Assembly (NCBI RefSeq): GCF_032191515.1
Contig: NC_091392.1
Coordinates: 102,991,571 to 103,055,570 of the forward strand
Direction of reading: 5' to 3'
From: Phaenicophaeus curvirostris
Lineage: Eukaryota; Chordata; Aves; Cuculiformes; Cuculidae
DNA length: 64,000 nt
Shown here: one piece after another, positions 34,801-48,894 of the stretch
Numbering within the stretch: position 1 is the first letter of the stretch
How the letters are laid out: every line of letters begins with the position of its first letter
Notes under the pieces: model-generated
What the model was told of the DNA's origin: nothing
Databases searched by the model: none
What the model saw: only the letters and a program-made list of their open reading frames with translations
Program-made: the position numbers and the translations under genes

Positions 34801-37594
34801 AACAGATCTTGACTTTTTTGCATACCTGCATGATAATGTAGGTTTGTCTGTAGTGTCAGAAAAAATGTTCTGTAGTATTTACTACAGCAAGAAGAATCAA
34901 TTGAATACTGATAATTCCTTTTAATGTTTAAGCAGAAATTTTTTACATGCCTTATCGAGATATAATTAGTGGTCACATAGTCTTTAGAAAGTGGGGCTGT
35001 CATATGTGAGAACATTATTGTGCAATCCATATTTTTAAGAAAACAAGACTTGCAATATGTTTGGATGCTGGTCATATTGTGAAGTGCTGAACTATGTCAA
35101 TGCACTTAGTTTTTCATTAAAATAAATCAAGAGAATGCAGAATTACTACTCAGCTACCATGACCCACTTTCTTACATTCGTGCTGTGAAATTAATTGAGT
35201 GAAGTACTACCTTTTCCAGTTTACCTACTGAGGCCACTCTAAGGTACAGGGTGGGGAAAGGCTGATGGGATAGGTTCTTTCATCTGTTCCTTTTAATTCT
35301 GAGACTTAAGAGGAGTTTTCAAGTGAAAGATGAGTGTACATACTCATAGGATTGAGGCTGTGGCTGTGAATGGAAATGGAAATTTATTTTATGACTTTTC
35401 TGCCATGTTGTCAGGTACTTACACATCATATTGAACATTTTATTATAGTAATATTTTTTTTAAAGTTAATCTTCGAAAAGTTATTTCAGATTCCATGTAG
35501 TTATGTTGAATATATATTATGTTGTTAGTAGTTCTGTATCCTGTGATAGTTTATGAACAGAGAAGAATGTTGGAATTTCATATGAATACTTGTGCTACAT
35601 ATTTGCATTGTCTGTGCTCTTACGCAGTGTTTGTAGTGATTCAGACTCCAGCTTTATGCCTGTATAGTTAAGGTGCAATGAAAGGCGACTAGCAAAATTT
35701 ATTTAAGAGATTAGCAAGAAAGCAGCTGAGAAGCTGAAATGTTTTTACCTATTCTCATTGGAGATGTATTCATGTGTTCAAAATTGCTGGTGTGGATAAA
35801 ACATCCAGGAAAATTCATAGAATTGCTGGGATGAGTAATTTGTGTTTCTCTCTACAAATGTGAGATGTATATATAAGATGTCATATTAGATTATTTTAAA
35901 TGAACAGTCAAGTGCAAGTCAGTCTAGCAGTTTCTGTTTTTAATGACTTTTGAATAGCAAGCAGGAAAGTATAATAGTGGAATAATGAAAATACTTTAGA
36001 AAGCACTTGACAAATGACATACAAAGCACACTTATATATAGAAATACCTGTGATAACTAAGAGCCTTCAGTGCTCAATGAAGTGAAAAAAACTCAGCGGG
36101 TTTAATGCATTTTGGAAGTATACTTAACATTTATTTAAAATAAATAAAATATTAGTATTCTAACATTCAGAGGGAAGTGGGATTTAGTTCTTTGGATTTG
36201 TGTAGTTGTGTTCCTTTCAAAGCCCCCTCACTGAACAGGAAGGGTACGTGTCATCCTAGTCCAAAGCTTATTTATATCAGTGGACTGGTATACCATGTGG
36301 TGTGTTAGGATTAACATACAAAGATGGTAGAATAGATTGTACAGGTCTGGAGCTGATCTCAGAGTGAAAAAGAGAGTAACACTGAAGCTAAAAAGTACTT
36401 TCTCCTGATTCTTCTTGCAAGAGACTTGAGAAGGAGGGGAAGGAGAGCAAAAGAGAGAAGCAAAGATGGCAGTAAGAGTATTGAACTTTACACCTTCCCA
36501 AGGAGCAATTTAGTATTTGCAGTACATCTAAGCTAATTAAGTAGACTGCTTTGCAAGGAAGCAAATTCTCTTGCTTACTACTTATATACCTCCTTGCAGG
36601 TAGGAATTATTGGCTGGCAAGCCCCAGTTACCGTTGTTCTAGTGCTGGAGTCAGTATCTGACCAGAAGAATATGTAAAATAATGTCTTTTTTTATCCTGT
36701 AGGACTTACTGTAAATGGATAGAACAGAAAGTTTCATGGCTTTCCAGGTAAAAGCCAAAGGGGGAGAAATCAATTTTGTAGTAGATTTATATTGTCAACA
36801 TACTGTGATGAAAGGGTCGATCATATTATATATCACTATTAACATGCACCTGAATTCTGCTGTGGAATGATTCAAAATGGTTTTAATAACCATATATTGA
36901 AGCTGGAGTTAGTCACATTCTAAAGGTGCACAGATGAAATATGATTGACATTGATTGTAACCTTTTTAAGGAATTTACAAGGTGTTAAGGGAGACAAAAA
37001 AAAGTGTGATCTGCATTGATGCAACACATGGCTCTTCACAGATTAAGTATCCAATATCTTTTACATAGTGATGGACTGCAGCTTGTGCCAGTCACTTTTA
37101 GGCTCATTACTTCTGATAAGGAGATTTCTTTTGTATTTAACTGGTTGAAATAAAATGTTTTAGATTTTTATGTGTATATTTGGATTTTTTTTTCCCTGTA
37201 GTATCTGTGAGAAAATACATACACCAAAACCTGCTCATTTGCATTTGAGGGCTGGGTTTGTTATATACTCCTGCATGAGCGGTACCAACCCTCCTGCTGT
37301 CCAGAAGTTACTTATTTCAGCTGTTGTAGGTTTTAGCGTAGAGGGCATATGGACAACAGAATAGAATATTATATAATGATGTTGAAGAGATTTGTGCAAA
37401 ATAATGAAGTAAAAAAAAGGGAAGGGACAGAGCTGAAAAAACAGAGGCAGAATTCTAGCCTCCACACAGCTGCAAGTCTGTCAAGTAACAGAAGGCAGGA
37501 ATAAAAGGTTGCTCTTAAGAGAGGAGGGAGGTAGCCAGCAGAGCCATGTGAGTCGGGGTCACTCAACAATTTCCTTAGTACTTAAAACGAGGTG
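34801..37594. other. Intron, nothing recognised
   Basis: AT-rich. No exon, RNA gene or recognisable repeat seen. Confidence 0.45.
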
Positions 37595-38560
37595 TATTTG
37601 ATTAGACAGAAGTTACTGATGACAACAGATTTTTCAAAGTAATAAAAGCAAAGGCTGAGTGTGATGAACTGAAGAAAGATATTACCATATTAAGCAACTG
37701 CAGTAAAATAGCAGATGAAATGCAATCTAGATAAATTTGAATTGATGCACATGGGAAATAAACAATTCCAACTTTACATATGTAATGATGGATTCCTATT
37801 ATCACATGGAAATGAGATCTTGGAGTTATGATTGATAGTTCTATGAAAATGTAAGTTCAGTGCTCGATAACAGTCAAAAAAAGGCACATTGAATGTTAGG
37901 TGTTATTAGGAAAGGCATATAGAATAAGGCAAATATATAAAAATCTGTAGTGTACTAACATTTTGAATACTGTCTGAAGTTAGTTGCAATCCTGCCATCT
38001 CTAAAGTTTTTAATGGAGCTGGAAAAGCTCTGGAGAAAACCAGTGGGTATGACTAAACAGAAAGATTGACCCATCAGTTTAGGACTCTTCAGCCCTCAAG
38101 AGAGGTGGGTAAAGATTGATAAGATGGCTATTTAGAAACAGTGATTGGAAAGGAGAAGCTGAGTTTGGAATGATTGTTCACTAGCATTTCAGATTCTAGA
38201 ACTGGAAATGTTCATTAATATTTACAGGAGAAAAAATTGTGGGAAAAAATAACCAAAGTAAACAATTGAGTAAGCTTGATGTAACATTTAGTCTGCCTGG
38301 AAAGCTTCTTGCCACAAGATGTCATGTCAGAAATTGACTGAAAACAATAATGGAAGAAGTACTATTCCATACCAAATCATACTTTTGGCACTTAAAGTCC
38401 ATGACCTGATAATTGCTGGATTTAGGGAAAGCATATTAAGAACAGGTCACTACACCTTTGCCTAGTAATGTCCTCTCTGACTGGCATTGACCACTGCTGC
38501 TTTTGGAGGTAGCAGCTGGATAGACTTTGGCAGAGGCATTCATATGTAAAACAGAATTTT
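37595..38560 (+). mobile_element. Ancient CR1/L3-like LINE remnant, RT C-terminal region plus 3' end
   Basis: Heavily decayed but collinear with the 3' end of an old CR1 lineage found across reptiles and birds. Successive blocks: GCAGATGAAATGCAATCTAG (QMKFNxDK region), GATGCACATGGGAAA (MHLGK), ATCTTGGAGTTATGATTGAT (LGVxID), GGTGTTATTAGGAAAGGCAT, ATGGAGCTGGAAAAGCTCTGG (LExVQ), TTTAGGACTCTTCAGCCCTC (LgLFSL), AGCTTCTTGCCACAAGATGTC (LPxDV), then the 3'UTR ACTGGCATTGACCACTGCTG and TGGATAGACTTTGG. No frame remains. The junction with unique DNA is approximate at both ends. Alternative: an L2/L3-type LINE of similar structure. Confidence 0.62.
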
Positions 38561-40857
38561 AGGCAAGTCCTATATAAAACTAACTCCCTATTTGTTTATG
38601 ATATAGGTATTTCTTTCACCAGATGCACACCTAAATACAAAGTTCTGGACTTAGACTTAAAAAGTGCCAGTTTTATAACAATAATTATTTTTGGTTTTCT
38701 GATACTAGGAAGTAATATATGAGGTTCTACACAAAGAAACCAAGACTGTGCCTGTAATTTTTTATTTAACAAATTAAGAAAATCAACTGTGATCGCAAAG
38801 CAACTTCACAGATCATTTCTTGAAAGGCACTTGAGGATCTTCATAGTTTCTGCTTTCTTCTCCTAACAAAAAATTGGTTCATTTGAGCACCAAGCCAGTC
38901 TTCGGGAAGAGGTATTTATTAGCTAAAAACTGCTTCACAGACAAAGTGTTGCGGGTTGTTTTGATGTTAACACGCTGTTCACTCTTGCAGGCTGACATTT
39001 TCCAGCTGAGGGTAAGAAAACATCTATATTTGAACATGTGTCCATGTGTACTGAGTGAAGCGATTGAGCTGAGCATTGTCTCACTGTGACGGGTTAGAAA
39101 GCATTCTATGACTCTCTTTTTGTCTCTCCCCTCCCACTCTTGGTTCCCAAGCTATACAGTCTTGGGTGTTATATCTTGGACCTCATTTCAATTTGTCAGA
39201 GACAATGTATTTACAGTAATAGCTCTAAAACAATGACTCTCCAGATTGCCAAGTCTACTTTTGCTGGTGATATAAAGCTAACTAATTACCTGAATTTTTT
39301 CCCCTTTTTTCTCTACCAGTTTGAATGCTTAGAGAGCCAAAATTCATTAAAACAATTATTTAAGCTACACAATTAAATGTTAATTCTTATTACAACCAAG
39401 GCACCAAAATAATTTCCTTGATTTTCAGAAAGACATCCTTCCTGAATATTTTGGAGAACTCAAGCTTGTTTGTGAAATTATAGAAGTTTAACTTTTCCAG
39501 GGCTAACTCTACAGATTGCTTCGAGTTTTCCCTTCCTTTTATTCATGACACCCATTCCCATACTAACTCTGTTTTGCACATGCCCTTGCATTTGACTCTG
39601 TTCAATTGAAGTCAATAGATATTTCACTTTTCACTTCAGTCAAAGCAGAAATGAGCCACAAGCAACAAACATGACAATAACTGCTTCTCAACTTGGGTAT
39701 CAACTGTTCCTTTCAACAGCTACATAGGCTGTAGTCCTTAATGTGGCATCTGCAGGTCTGTGGTCTACAAATTAATAGTTTAAGAAGTCTGAGCTAGTTC
39801 AGACAGCTAAGAATAGAATTAAGCCAGTGCATTTATTTCACATTTGTATTTCCACCTACCCAAAACTCAGAAACAAAAAAAGAAAGCTGTCTAGTTAAAC
39901 TGTCCCTTTTCTTCCACCATCACTGTTTTCAATTGCACCAAATTTATTCTAAACAAAGCTTATTTTTTTTGATTAAAAAAAACCAGAATTAAGCAATATG
40001 CTTTTTAGATATTCCAGGAATATGTCTTACCAGTTTTACAGTGTATGTAACCCATTCTATAAATGTATATATGTTAGAGTGTACTGTAGTGTAGTTTTTT
40101 TATGGGGAAAAAAATAGTGAGGTTGGATCAGACAGGCTAAAAATTTATTCATGAGATCACAATATAACAGAAATAATTTTTGTTTTCTTCACATAACACA
40201 TACTAAAACAAGCAGGAAAATGTGAGGAATAACATGAATTAATGTCTTTATAACCCATGCATAGCGTGTCTGACACCTGAAAGATAAAGGGCCCTTTCCA
40301 CATCAAAGGTATTCATTCTAGTCATACAGCACTAGGTGATTTTTGCTCAGCTGCATAATGCATCCCAGCAGCAGGAGTATGAGGTGCCTTTGTTCGTCAC
40401 TCACTGCAGTTGGTCAGGATATACATGAGCAGGCCTTTGTACAATGTTATATAATACACCGTATATACTCTTGTAGTTATTTTATTATTATACTGAAGAT
40501 ATTAATGTTCATCTTTTCCTCTTATTCTGCTCTTGAAAGATATTTGTGGACTGAATCCTCACTGGGTGAACTGAAACCACAATGGTGGATCTGCAGGCGG
40601 TTCATGCCCAGATGAGATACTTAAGCCAGCAGCCACGGACAGCAGGGTGCTTAAACACCTTGGAGTTCCTGGTCTCTGTCTCTTTGTTTCTTTCATGAAA
40701 CAAATCCGTATTGTCTTGATCTGCGCTGAGGAGTCTCAGGAAGTAGAACTCTACTGCATGGGCCTTCCAGTTGGAGGCAGTTCTGGGAATTCTTGGAAGC
40801 CTGATTCCAGGCACGAAGAGATCTTCAAAGTGAAATACAGAGGTAGCTTTATTTCAG
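38561..40857. other. Intron; 40550-40857 locally GC-richer and unassigned
   Basis: No gene recognised. The last 300 bp before the CR1 at 40858 have higher GC than the surroundings and a GCTTTATTT at the end. They could be part of a decayed retroelement, but I cannot assign them. Confidence 0.4.
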
Positions 40858-41300
40858 AGAATCACAGAATCACAGAACCACTAGGCTGGAAAAGACCCAC
40901 AGGATCATCAAGTCCAACCATTCCTATCAAACACTAAACGATGTCCCTCAGCACCTCATCCACCCGTCCCTTAAACACCTCCAGGGAAGGTGACTCAACC
41001 ACCTCCCTGGGCAGCCTGGGCCAGGGCCCAATGAACCTTTCAGTGAAAAATTTTTTCCTAATGTTCAGCCTAACCCTCTCCTGGTGGATCTTGAGGCCAT
41101 TCCCTCTCATCCTGTCCCCTGTCACTTGGGAGAAGAGGCCAGCACCCTCCTCTCCACAACCTCCTTTCAGGTTGTTGTAGAGAGCAATGAGGTCTCCCCT
41201 CAGCCTCCTCTTCTCCAGGCTAAACAACCCCAGCTCTCTCAGCCATTCCTCATAAGGCCTGTTCTCCAGCCCCTTCACCAGCTTCGTTGCTCTTCTCTGG
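40858..41300 (-). mobile_element. CR1 LINE, 5'-truncated, intact C-terminal ORF2 end
   Basis: On the minus strand an uninterrupted frame runs from about 41300 to a natural stop at 40934-40936 (KGLENRPYEEWLRELGLFSL.., RRLRGDLIALYNNLKGG, then KKFFTERF, PSLEVFKGRVDEV). Next comes the 3'UTR and CACAGAATCACAG-type tail ending at 40858. No premature stop in about 120 codons, so a fairly young copy, though far too short to be functional: the RT catalytic core is absent. Opposite orientation to the related copy at 31808-32322. Confidence 0.94.
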
Positions 41301-44300
41301 AGGAAAGAAGATCAAATTTCCATCACCTCAGTTCTACTTACCATAGTATAGGCCCCTAAACTTTCTGTTGGGCAGATGCCTTTGCTTGACTTTCGTATCT
41401 AAAAAGCAGGACTGCACTGTACTTCCTGACAGACATATTACAAAGAGAAATACATAAAGAGTAGTGAGACAGCTTAGGTACTGTGCTTATCCTGGGCTAC
41501 AGCTGTGCTACTTTACGATGAGGTGGGTTCCATGGGAAAGCCTGAGTAGCATCTTCTTCAAGGCAAAGGAGGAAAAATAAGGAAGTAACATTGACTTTAC
41601 ACATCTGTAAGAAAGAGTTTATAAACAAGGCAGAATTGTGCATTTACAAAGCTATCGTTTGCTCCCTGGCTTGCTAGCATGGATTGAATTTTTTTGTGTA
41701 ATTTTTTTTAAGAGGTATTTTCTTGATTGCCATATATTGCATCTTACTTTTCAAAAACATAGCCTAGAATTCACATTAAAATTATTCCTTCTACAAAAGC
41801 AAATAAACAAAAAAAAAAAAACAACTTGGAGCAACAGGTAGTTATGATAAAACTGATGTTTGTATTTGAAAGATATGTTTTCCTTCTAATCATTAAATAT
41901 CAATGCGTCTTAGATGTATTTCCCACCTTTCTGTCATAAAATCAATGGGAAGGGAACACAAATCAATTTCAGTCTCAGAAAATAAGTTTTCAAGATCTCA
42001 TGAATTAGTTTATTATTATCTGCAATGCATTTTAGAAAGAACAACTGAGTGTGTGACCCACATCTTTGTATTTTTTGTCTTTTTTAAAAAGGTATATAAT
42101 GGCATTTAGAATGTCACATATCATAGAGAGGTTTTTGAAACACCTGGGCCTTTTAAGATTTTTGTGGTGTGTGTTTGATTTAATTGTTTCAGGTTTTTTA
42201 CATTTTTTATAACAGAAAAAGACTTACCAGGTATCATATTACATGGTAATTAGTTGTGCTGCTATCAGATGTTAATACAATCTAATAATTGCCTGGGAGT
42301 TATAACTGAAAAGTCCTCAAAGTTATAGCAACCTATTGAGTGCTTAGATCTTTCGTAAAGGTGGACATGTCTTTAAGCAACAATTTAAAAGCCTTATTGC
42401 ACTTTGAAGTAAAATTGAAGACCCTCCCCACAGCTTTTACCATTTTATTAATGAATACCAACTGCGTAAAATTTTCAAGAGTGATATTCAGAACTGATAG
42501 GCTAATGCTACCTTGGGAAATTATTGAGTGCATTATATTTGAACAGAATACTCTGTTCTTCTGAAAGTAAAAGCTCAGTTTAAGGTTTTACGAACTAGAT
42601 ATCCTGAAATTTAGTTATAAAATGCCTGTTACATCTGAAAAAAAAATGGCTTAATGGTAGTATTTGAATGTACACATGTAAGATTTTGCCTATCTTGCCA
42701 AATTAAAGATTCTCATGAAAACATTCCTGGCTGCTGAAACATGGCGCTTTGCACTGATAAATATGTAGACCATCCTCTAGCATGGTTGTTGGCCCAGACA
42801 GGGGGTCCCCAGGCATAGCTGAGCAGTTAATGTTGGCCAGAAAACAGTCTGTGCAGCTTTCCATCCTTTGGAGAATAAAACAATTTGTTCACACAGACAG
42901 GATTTGCGCCATGTTGAAGGACCTCAGTGCATGTTTAATTAACTGTTGTAGCTACACAAGAACTATTAATCTTGGTAAGGTTCTTTAATTGATTTTATAA
43001 TCATCTAATTCTTAAAAGAAGAAATCTGAATCTTAGAAATATTTAAACTTCATCAAGAAACAAAATCATACTATCTAAAGATCAATACTAATATTAGCTA
43101 TGTAATCTTTTAAAGCTGCTATCAGGCATGAACACCAGCTCTGTGATCATGTGCATAGATGCACCATAGATTTCTGGAAGTGTTTTCTGATCAAAGTCAT
43201 TACCATGGCAAGTGGTGAACCGTTTACATATTTGCTGATCTCCATACGTGCAAACAGCTAATTTGTTAAAGATAGCATGTAATGGAGTTTTGTGTGTCTG
43301 TGTTGTCTGCCATGTTATCAACATTGAAAAAACTAGGAAAAGGCATTACACCAAAAAAACTTCTGCTGCCTTCTTAAGCAAATTAGTCCTAGAATACCTA
43401 GAGGCAGCAAAACTGTCAACCAAAGTTTAATTATGTAGCAATTATTTATTTTTCTTTTGGCATTGCTAAAAAAAAGAAAAGAAAAACTGAGTAGTTTTCT
43501 TGTTTTATAAAATAAACACTGTAGATTTCAAATATATATATTTTCAGTATGATTCATCTCTAACATGTCAGTAATGCTAACAAGTAATTTTTTTTTTATT
43601 TTATTGAATTTGAAATTTTTGTAGTAGAGCAATACAGTAATAAAAAAGTTTCAATGTTAGTATATCGTATCTATCGATATGATACATGACGTTGCCAAAT
43701 GGTGCTGCATCTGATAGGAGTTTTCCTAGAAGGCTCTACAGTAAAAACCGACTTGTTTATGGTTTCTGAACCCTCTTATTGAAGTGATGTTGCTGAAGGG
43801 GAGCTGGAAAGGCAGCAGGGAATATTTGGGAAGTCCCTCTGGCCTTTGTACTCTCTTTCTGAAAAAGATTTGTGCAGACCTACAGTCAGAAGAAATCGTT
43901 TGCCTTAGAATAGTTGAAACAAGACTAAGGAACTGCATCTTTACATTTGAATGGACAGAAATCAGAAAAGATTAGGAAATTGTGTCTAAGGTCTTATTTT
44001 ATTAAGTCATTTTATTTTTTTACTGGAGTGAAAACTAATAATTATTTTTAAATTACACTGTAAATATTCATTTAGAAACAAATGTAAAAACTGTGTTATA
44101 CTGAAGAAATGTTTCCCTTGTTACTGGAATAGTAGTAACTAAAAAGTCAGTTACTACAGTGATTATATATTCCTGCATACCTAGAAAAGATCTTAAACAT
44201 ATAACATTAAGACTACACTATATTAAGCTCAGCAAAATGTTCAGTGGAAAACTAATTTATATTAATGCAGTGACCAAATTACTATTTACTGATGTTCTTC

Positions 44301-47300
44301 CTTATGCTTCCTTGTAAAGACCCTTGAACTTAATTTTCTTAGGAAAGAGAAATGGATCTGTGAATTAGACAAACTCTGATTGATAACTTTGACATATAGT
44401 GCAGTACAGAGAGTACAAGGATCAAAAGTTAGGTATATGCTGTAACTTCCAAGTCTATTACAAGTATTTATCTTTGGCCTGCAAAGAGTAAAAGGGAATT
44501 GATTTCACAGTTACCAATTCACTGCTTATTTTTCAAATCAATAGAAAGCTTTTTAATGAGTGAAAGGAAATCAATTGATAACAGCTACCTCTCTAGTCTC
44601 CTTAGAGATTATCTAACTATGGAAAATAATCCAAGAAAATACAGTTGGATTTTAAAAATTAGAGTGGTTTGACTTAATTAATTAATCTGATACCATAAAT
44701 TTATTTCATAAGAGCTCTATATGATAATAGACTAAATTAAGAATGTTCCAGTTTAAGGCTCAAACCCTGAAAAATATGGAATTAAAGCAAATCATCAAAC
44801 TTGTAGAATTTAGGAGCTGCATCAGGATACTGGAGAAGAAATGAAATTAGTGTCTCCTGAGACTTGATCAGACTCTGAAAGGAAGAGCAGATATACTCGC
44901 ATAATGTTTAGAGTAAAGAATTACACAAAGTCTGTGGTGGCTTCTCAACACTTCTGGATCTATCTGTCATTTTTGGCAAGGATTGTAACTTACTGAGTAT
45001 AAATTTTTCCATCTATGTAATGGAGCTAAAGCATTTCCATTCATATGAACTGCTCATAGACCTATGAAATTCTTATTTTGGTACTAATAAACTGAGATTA
45101 ATTATATTGATTTTGCTCCAAGCATATATTTTTCAGGGGTTCAAGACTTCATTTTCAAAACCAGTTATTGGCAGAATTATTTTTCATTGTAAGTAATGAA
45201 TCAGTAAGGTTCAGCTTTCAGCATACTTCAGTATTTGGGTGATTTTCATTCTCATTATAGAGTGTCTACTTTTCCATTATTCAAATTTATGTTCATCATC
45301 ACACATAGTCTGTCTTTTCTATCTCATATAGAGTCTAAATTCTCTCTTGTTATGTGACTGTCTATATACATGTCTATATACATGTTTTGGGTTTTTTTTT
45401 TTCTAAATATATATTTTATATACCATGTGCATATATGTGTAAGAATATGTATACAGCTAGGGAGTTGTATTTTTAAACAGAGGCACATGTATGTACATAT
45501 TTTAAACTACCTTCTGCGTTACTTAACATATTGAGGTGCATCATTGAGTGTACTGTTCAAGAATATGATGAAGAAAAGAAATAGGTACTATTTCAATCCG
45601 ATGAGAGGTAATAATATGAATTGATGAAGCGATGTACAAGCAGATTGTGTAGTATCTCTGTCAGAATTATTGAGCTTGAAATCTGGTTAAAGATGGGAAT
45701 TATTGAAAGGTAGTGTTTTAGAAGTGGAAATTCTTCTTTGACAAGGCAAGACAAGACTGCAATAACCTTGACTCAGATGTGAAATCAGAATGATTAGAGT
45801 CACTACAGATTTCAGACTCACTCCCTGACAATAAATAAATGGAGGTGTCGAGTCTCATTTCAGTCACCTTCAGTAATGACCTTGAATGCATGCAAATGTG
45901 AAATTTGCTCAATGGGGATTCTGTGGCAACTCTGCGATTCAACTGTGAAATTAGAGTAGCTTGTACTTAAACTGGAATTTCACACCTGCTGAACTAGCAG
46001 TCTCTTTCTGACTTACAATAGGAAGGAAATAAAAATAGTCAAAACCATGTTTCCATTTGTTTATTTGAAATTATTTCTTTTTCCTTGGTTATGACTAAAT
46101 AGGCTAAAAATAATTTTATAACTCAGCTGGGCGAACCTAAGACAAAGTGACTGTGTTGTACTTAATTTGAATGTTATGTTCACTCTTTTTAAAACATTTT
46201 TCGTTCTTGAAATAAATATTGCAGTCTTTGTAGATACTGTATGGATAAAAACTTACTGAAACACCAGAATTTTTCTTGTTCTTAAACAGGAAAAAACTTC
46301 AACACAGTGTGTCTGATATATTAAATAACAGAATTGTTAGGATGACTAAAGTTAAGAACAATAGATACATACTTTATTTCATCAGTAAATCCACTTATTT
46401 ATTTCTTGACCTGAGAGAATGGTTTTTAGTATGGAATGGAATGTGCATAAACTGAAGAGTGGTATAGTGGAAGTCATCCTATCCCAAGTGCTTTCCAAGT
46501 GTAATCAATTGAATATTGGCAATGTAGAGAAACAGTGCTTTCACAGCAGGGAATCTCAAATAGAATTGCATATTACAAAGCATTTTTTGGATGGAAAGAA
46601 TTGGCAGTTTCTGATTATGTACATCCTCTGGAATTGCATCATGACTGTTTTATTTCCTGTATTGGCCACCATCTGGAAAGAGAGAGCTATTACTTCTGAG
46701 TTCTAGTGAACACATTGTCTAGGTCCTGCCCATCAAGGTATTTTACAAATTAACTAAATTAATATGCACGTAAAATATTGAATTACCAAGGATTCAACGA
46801 AAAAGTGGAATAAATTTTAATAGTATGCATATTTAAAAAAAATAATAATTTGCTACTTAAACTGTGTCCAAGTAATTAACCTGTCATGTATACAGCTTTC
46901 TTCCATATGGATAGATGTTTCTGGTGAGTAATGTTTTGTATAATTTCTGTGAGCACATTTTATTGCCCAGTTATAATGAAAAACAACAAAGTAGCAATTG
47001 CTTCTATATTTTTTTGATTTATGGCTGTGTAAAAGCCATGCAAACAGAAGAATTGCCATTACACCCTGGAATGTCCCCCTGTATGCAACAGAGTGAAAAT
47101 GTTTATGATGGGGCTCAGGCAACAATATCTGAATTTTAGAATGCATTGTTTATCTAATCTGGTGGTTAGGACATCTTTCCAGTCTTCAGATTTGGGCCCT
47201 GCTTGTTTTTAAAAGGATTGAATTGAGAACATGTCCAGTCCTTATCTGTTCCTATCATCATTAGATATTCAAACCTTTGTCACTTCCCTGAGATAAAATC

Positions 47301-48864
47301 TCATGTGTTGAAACTGCTCAGAGAAGGAACTGAAACATCTGTAGGGGCTTTCTTCCTCTAAATATCAGTCTGTAATGAGAAAAGAACACTACCACCACAA
47401 ATGTCTCCTGAATGAATCAAATGCTGAGCCACCAAGTCTCTAGCTGAAGTCAACCCTTACTTGTTTACTTTTATTACAATTGTCAAAGAAAAAAAAAACC
47501 TTCAAGGGAAATTTCAATATGATACTACATGATATTATCAAATAATATTAGAAAATACAAAAAAAAAAAAAGTTTTAATACATTCACAGTTTCTCAGTTT
47601 TTCTTGATTTTTATGCCCTAAGTGGGCATATGCCTGCTATCATTCAACTAGTCCTGCCTGGAGCCCTTCTCTGATATGGTTACCTTTTAGCGAGGAAACA
47701 ATTTCTGTTTTTCTTTTTCATCATTGTCTTCAACACTCCTAAGCAATAGCACGGTCTGGTCTTTGGGTTTTTCTATCACACTTTCTTCCATAATGAGTTC
47801 GCTGTTCATAAATGTTTGTTTATGGGTGCATTTTATATTAGGTGCCTATCTCTACAGTTAATCAATATACAATTTATAAGGTTATTTTTATAATAACTTG
47901 TTTTGTTTGTTTCTTCTTCTTATCAAAGCCAAGTCCAAAAACGTAAAACCAATTGGTGAAGAGATAATCAGGTATCACATCCCAATATGTCTACTCTTGA
48001 AGGCAATATTTGTTCTCTAAGCTGTATCTTCAGTGTAAAATATAATTACCAATATTATTTACTACTTAATTTTCAGCTGAGATCTTTACTGATATCCAGA
48101 GCAAATATCCTATCACTATCACCAAAGACTTACTTTTCTTTTTGTTTAGGAGATTTCTGCTCTTATATTAAGTTGAAGCAAAAGCTAAATGCTGGCAGAG
48201 TGGCTGTTTAAATTTGATTCAACCATCATGGAAACATTTTTTCAATAGTTATATATGCTTATAAGAGATACAAATTATGAAATAAAGGTTGCAAACTGCA
48301 TCCTCTCTTTCTGTAATTAGAGATCAGATCTCGTTTAACTTCCTGGAAATTTTTTCAGATCACACTGCATGTAACAGTGATAGAAACAGAAGCATTTGCA
48401 TTTCAGCAAAGCCTTTTAGATTACATTTTGTTTTGACAGATAGTTTTTAATTATTAGTTAGATATGTAATTATTGTGGGGCAAATGTGTTGTGTTTCAGC
48501 ATAGTTGCACAGAATTCATACTCCCCAGTCTAGGAAGTGCCCTAGGCAGATGCTTATCTTTAGACTGATGAGGTCTGTTAACTTTGATAAAACTAAACTT
48601 AAACCCTAAGTGGTTTGCTGGATTGGGGCCATAGGCTGTAATTGAGATAGATTTTTATCTTTAATCCTTCATCCATTTGTTAAAAATGTTGATGAATTTT
48701 ATTCTTTTACACAGAATTATCTTTGTTTAATGCTACTGGTTTCCTAATGTAATTATCTTCCAGACTTCATTAATCATATTTAAAGTACTTTCAGATATTC
48801 ATGCATAATTTCTTCATGTTAATTTAACTTTGTTATTGTAATTTATTTAAAGTCTTTAACTATC
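41301..48864. other. Intron, nothing recognised
   Basis: AT-rich. Contains A/T runs (41809-41821, 43589-43598, 47555-47572), a 13-bp duplication TCTATATACATG(T) near 45361-45385, and a near-palindrome with TATCGATA near 43664-43684. No exon, RNA gene or clear repeat family. Confidence 0.45.
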
Positions 48865-48894
48865 CCAGGATACACATCTGTATGTGTGTCCTGG
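48865..48894 (+). repeat. 13-bp inverted repeat with 4-base loop
   Basis: Arms CCAGGATACACAT (48865-48877) and ATGTGTGTCCTGG (48882-48894) pair over 13 positions with one G-T wobble; the loop is CTGT. It could fold as an RNA hairpin in the ROBO1 pre-mRNA. The outer TTAA/TTAA could add four pairs across an asymmetric bulge. Confidence 0.8.

Noticed and set aside
34620..35075. 151-codon minus-strand frame
   Set aside because: Its C-terminal part is decayed CR1 ORF2 (RFRLDRRKNFF..LPRQVV); the N-terminal part is unique DNA read through by chance. Not a gene.
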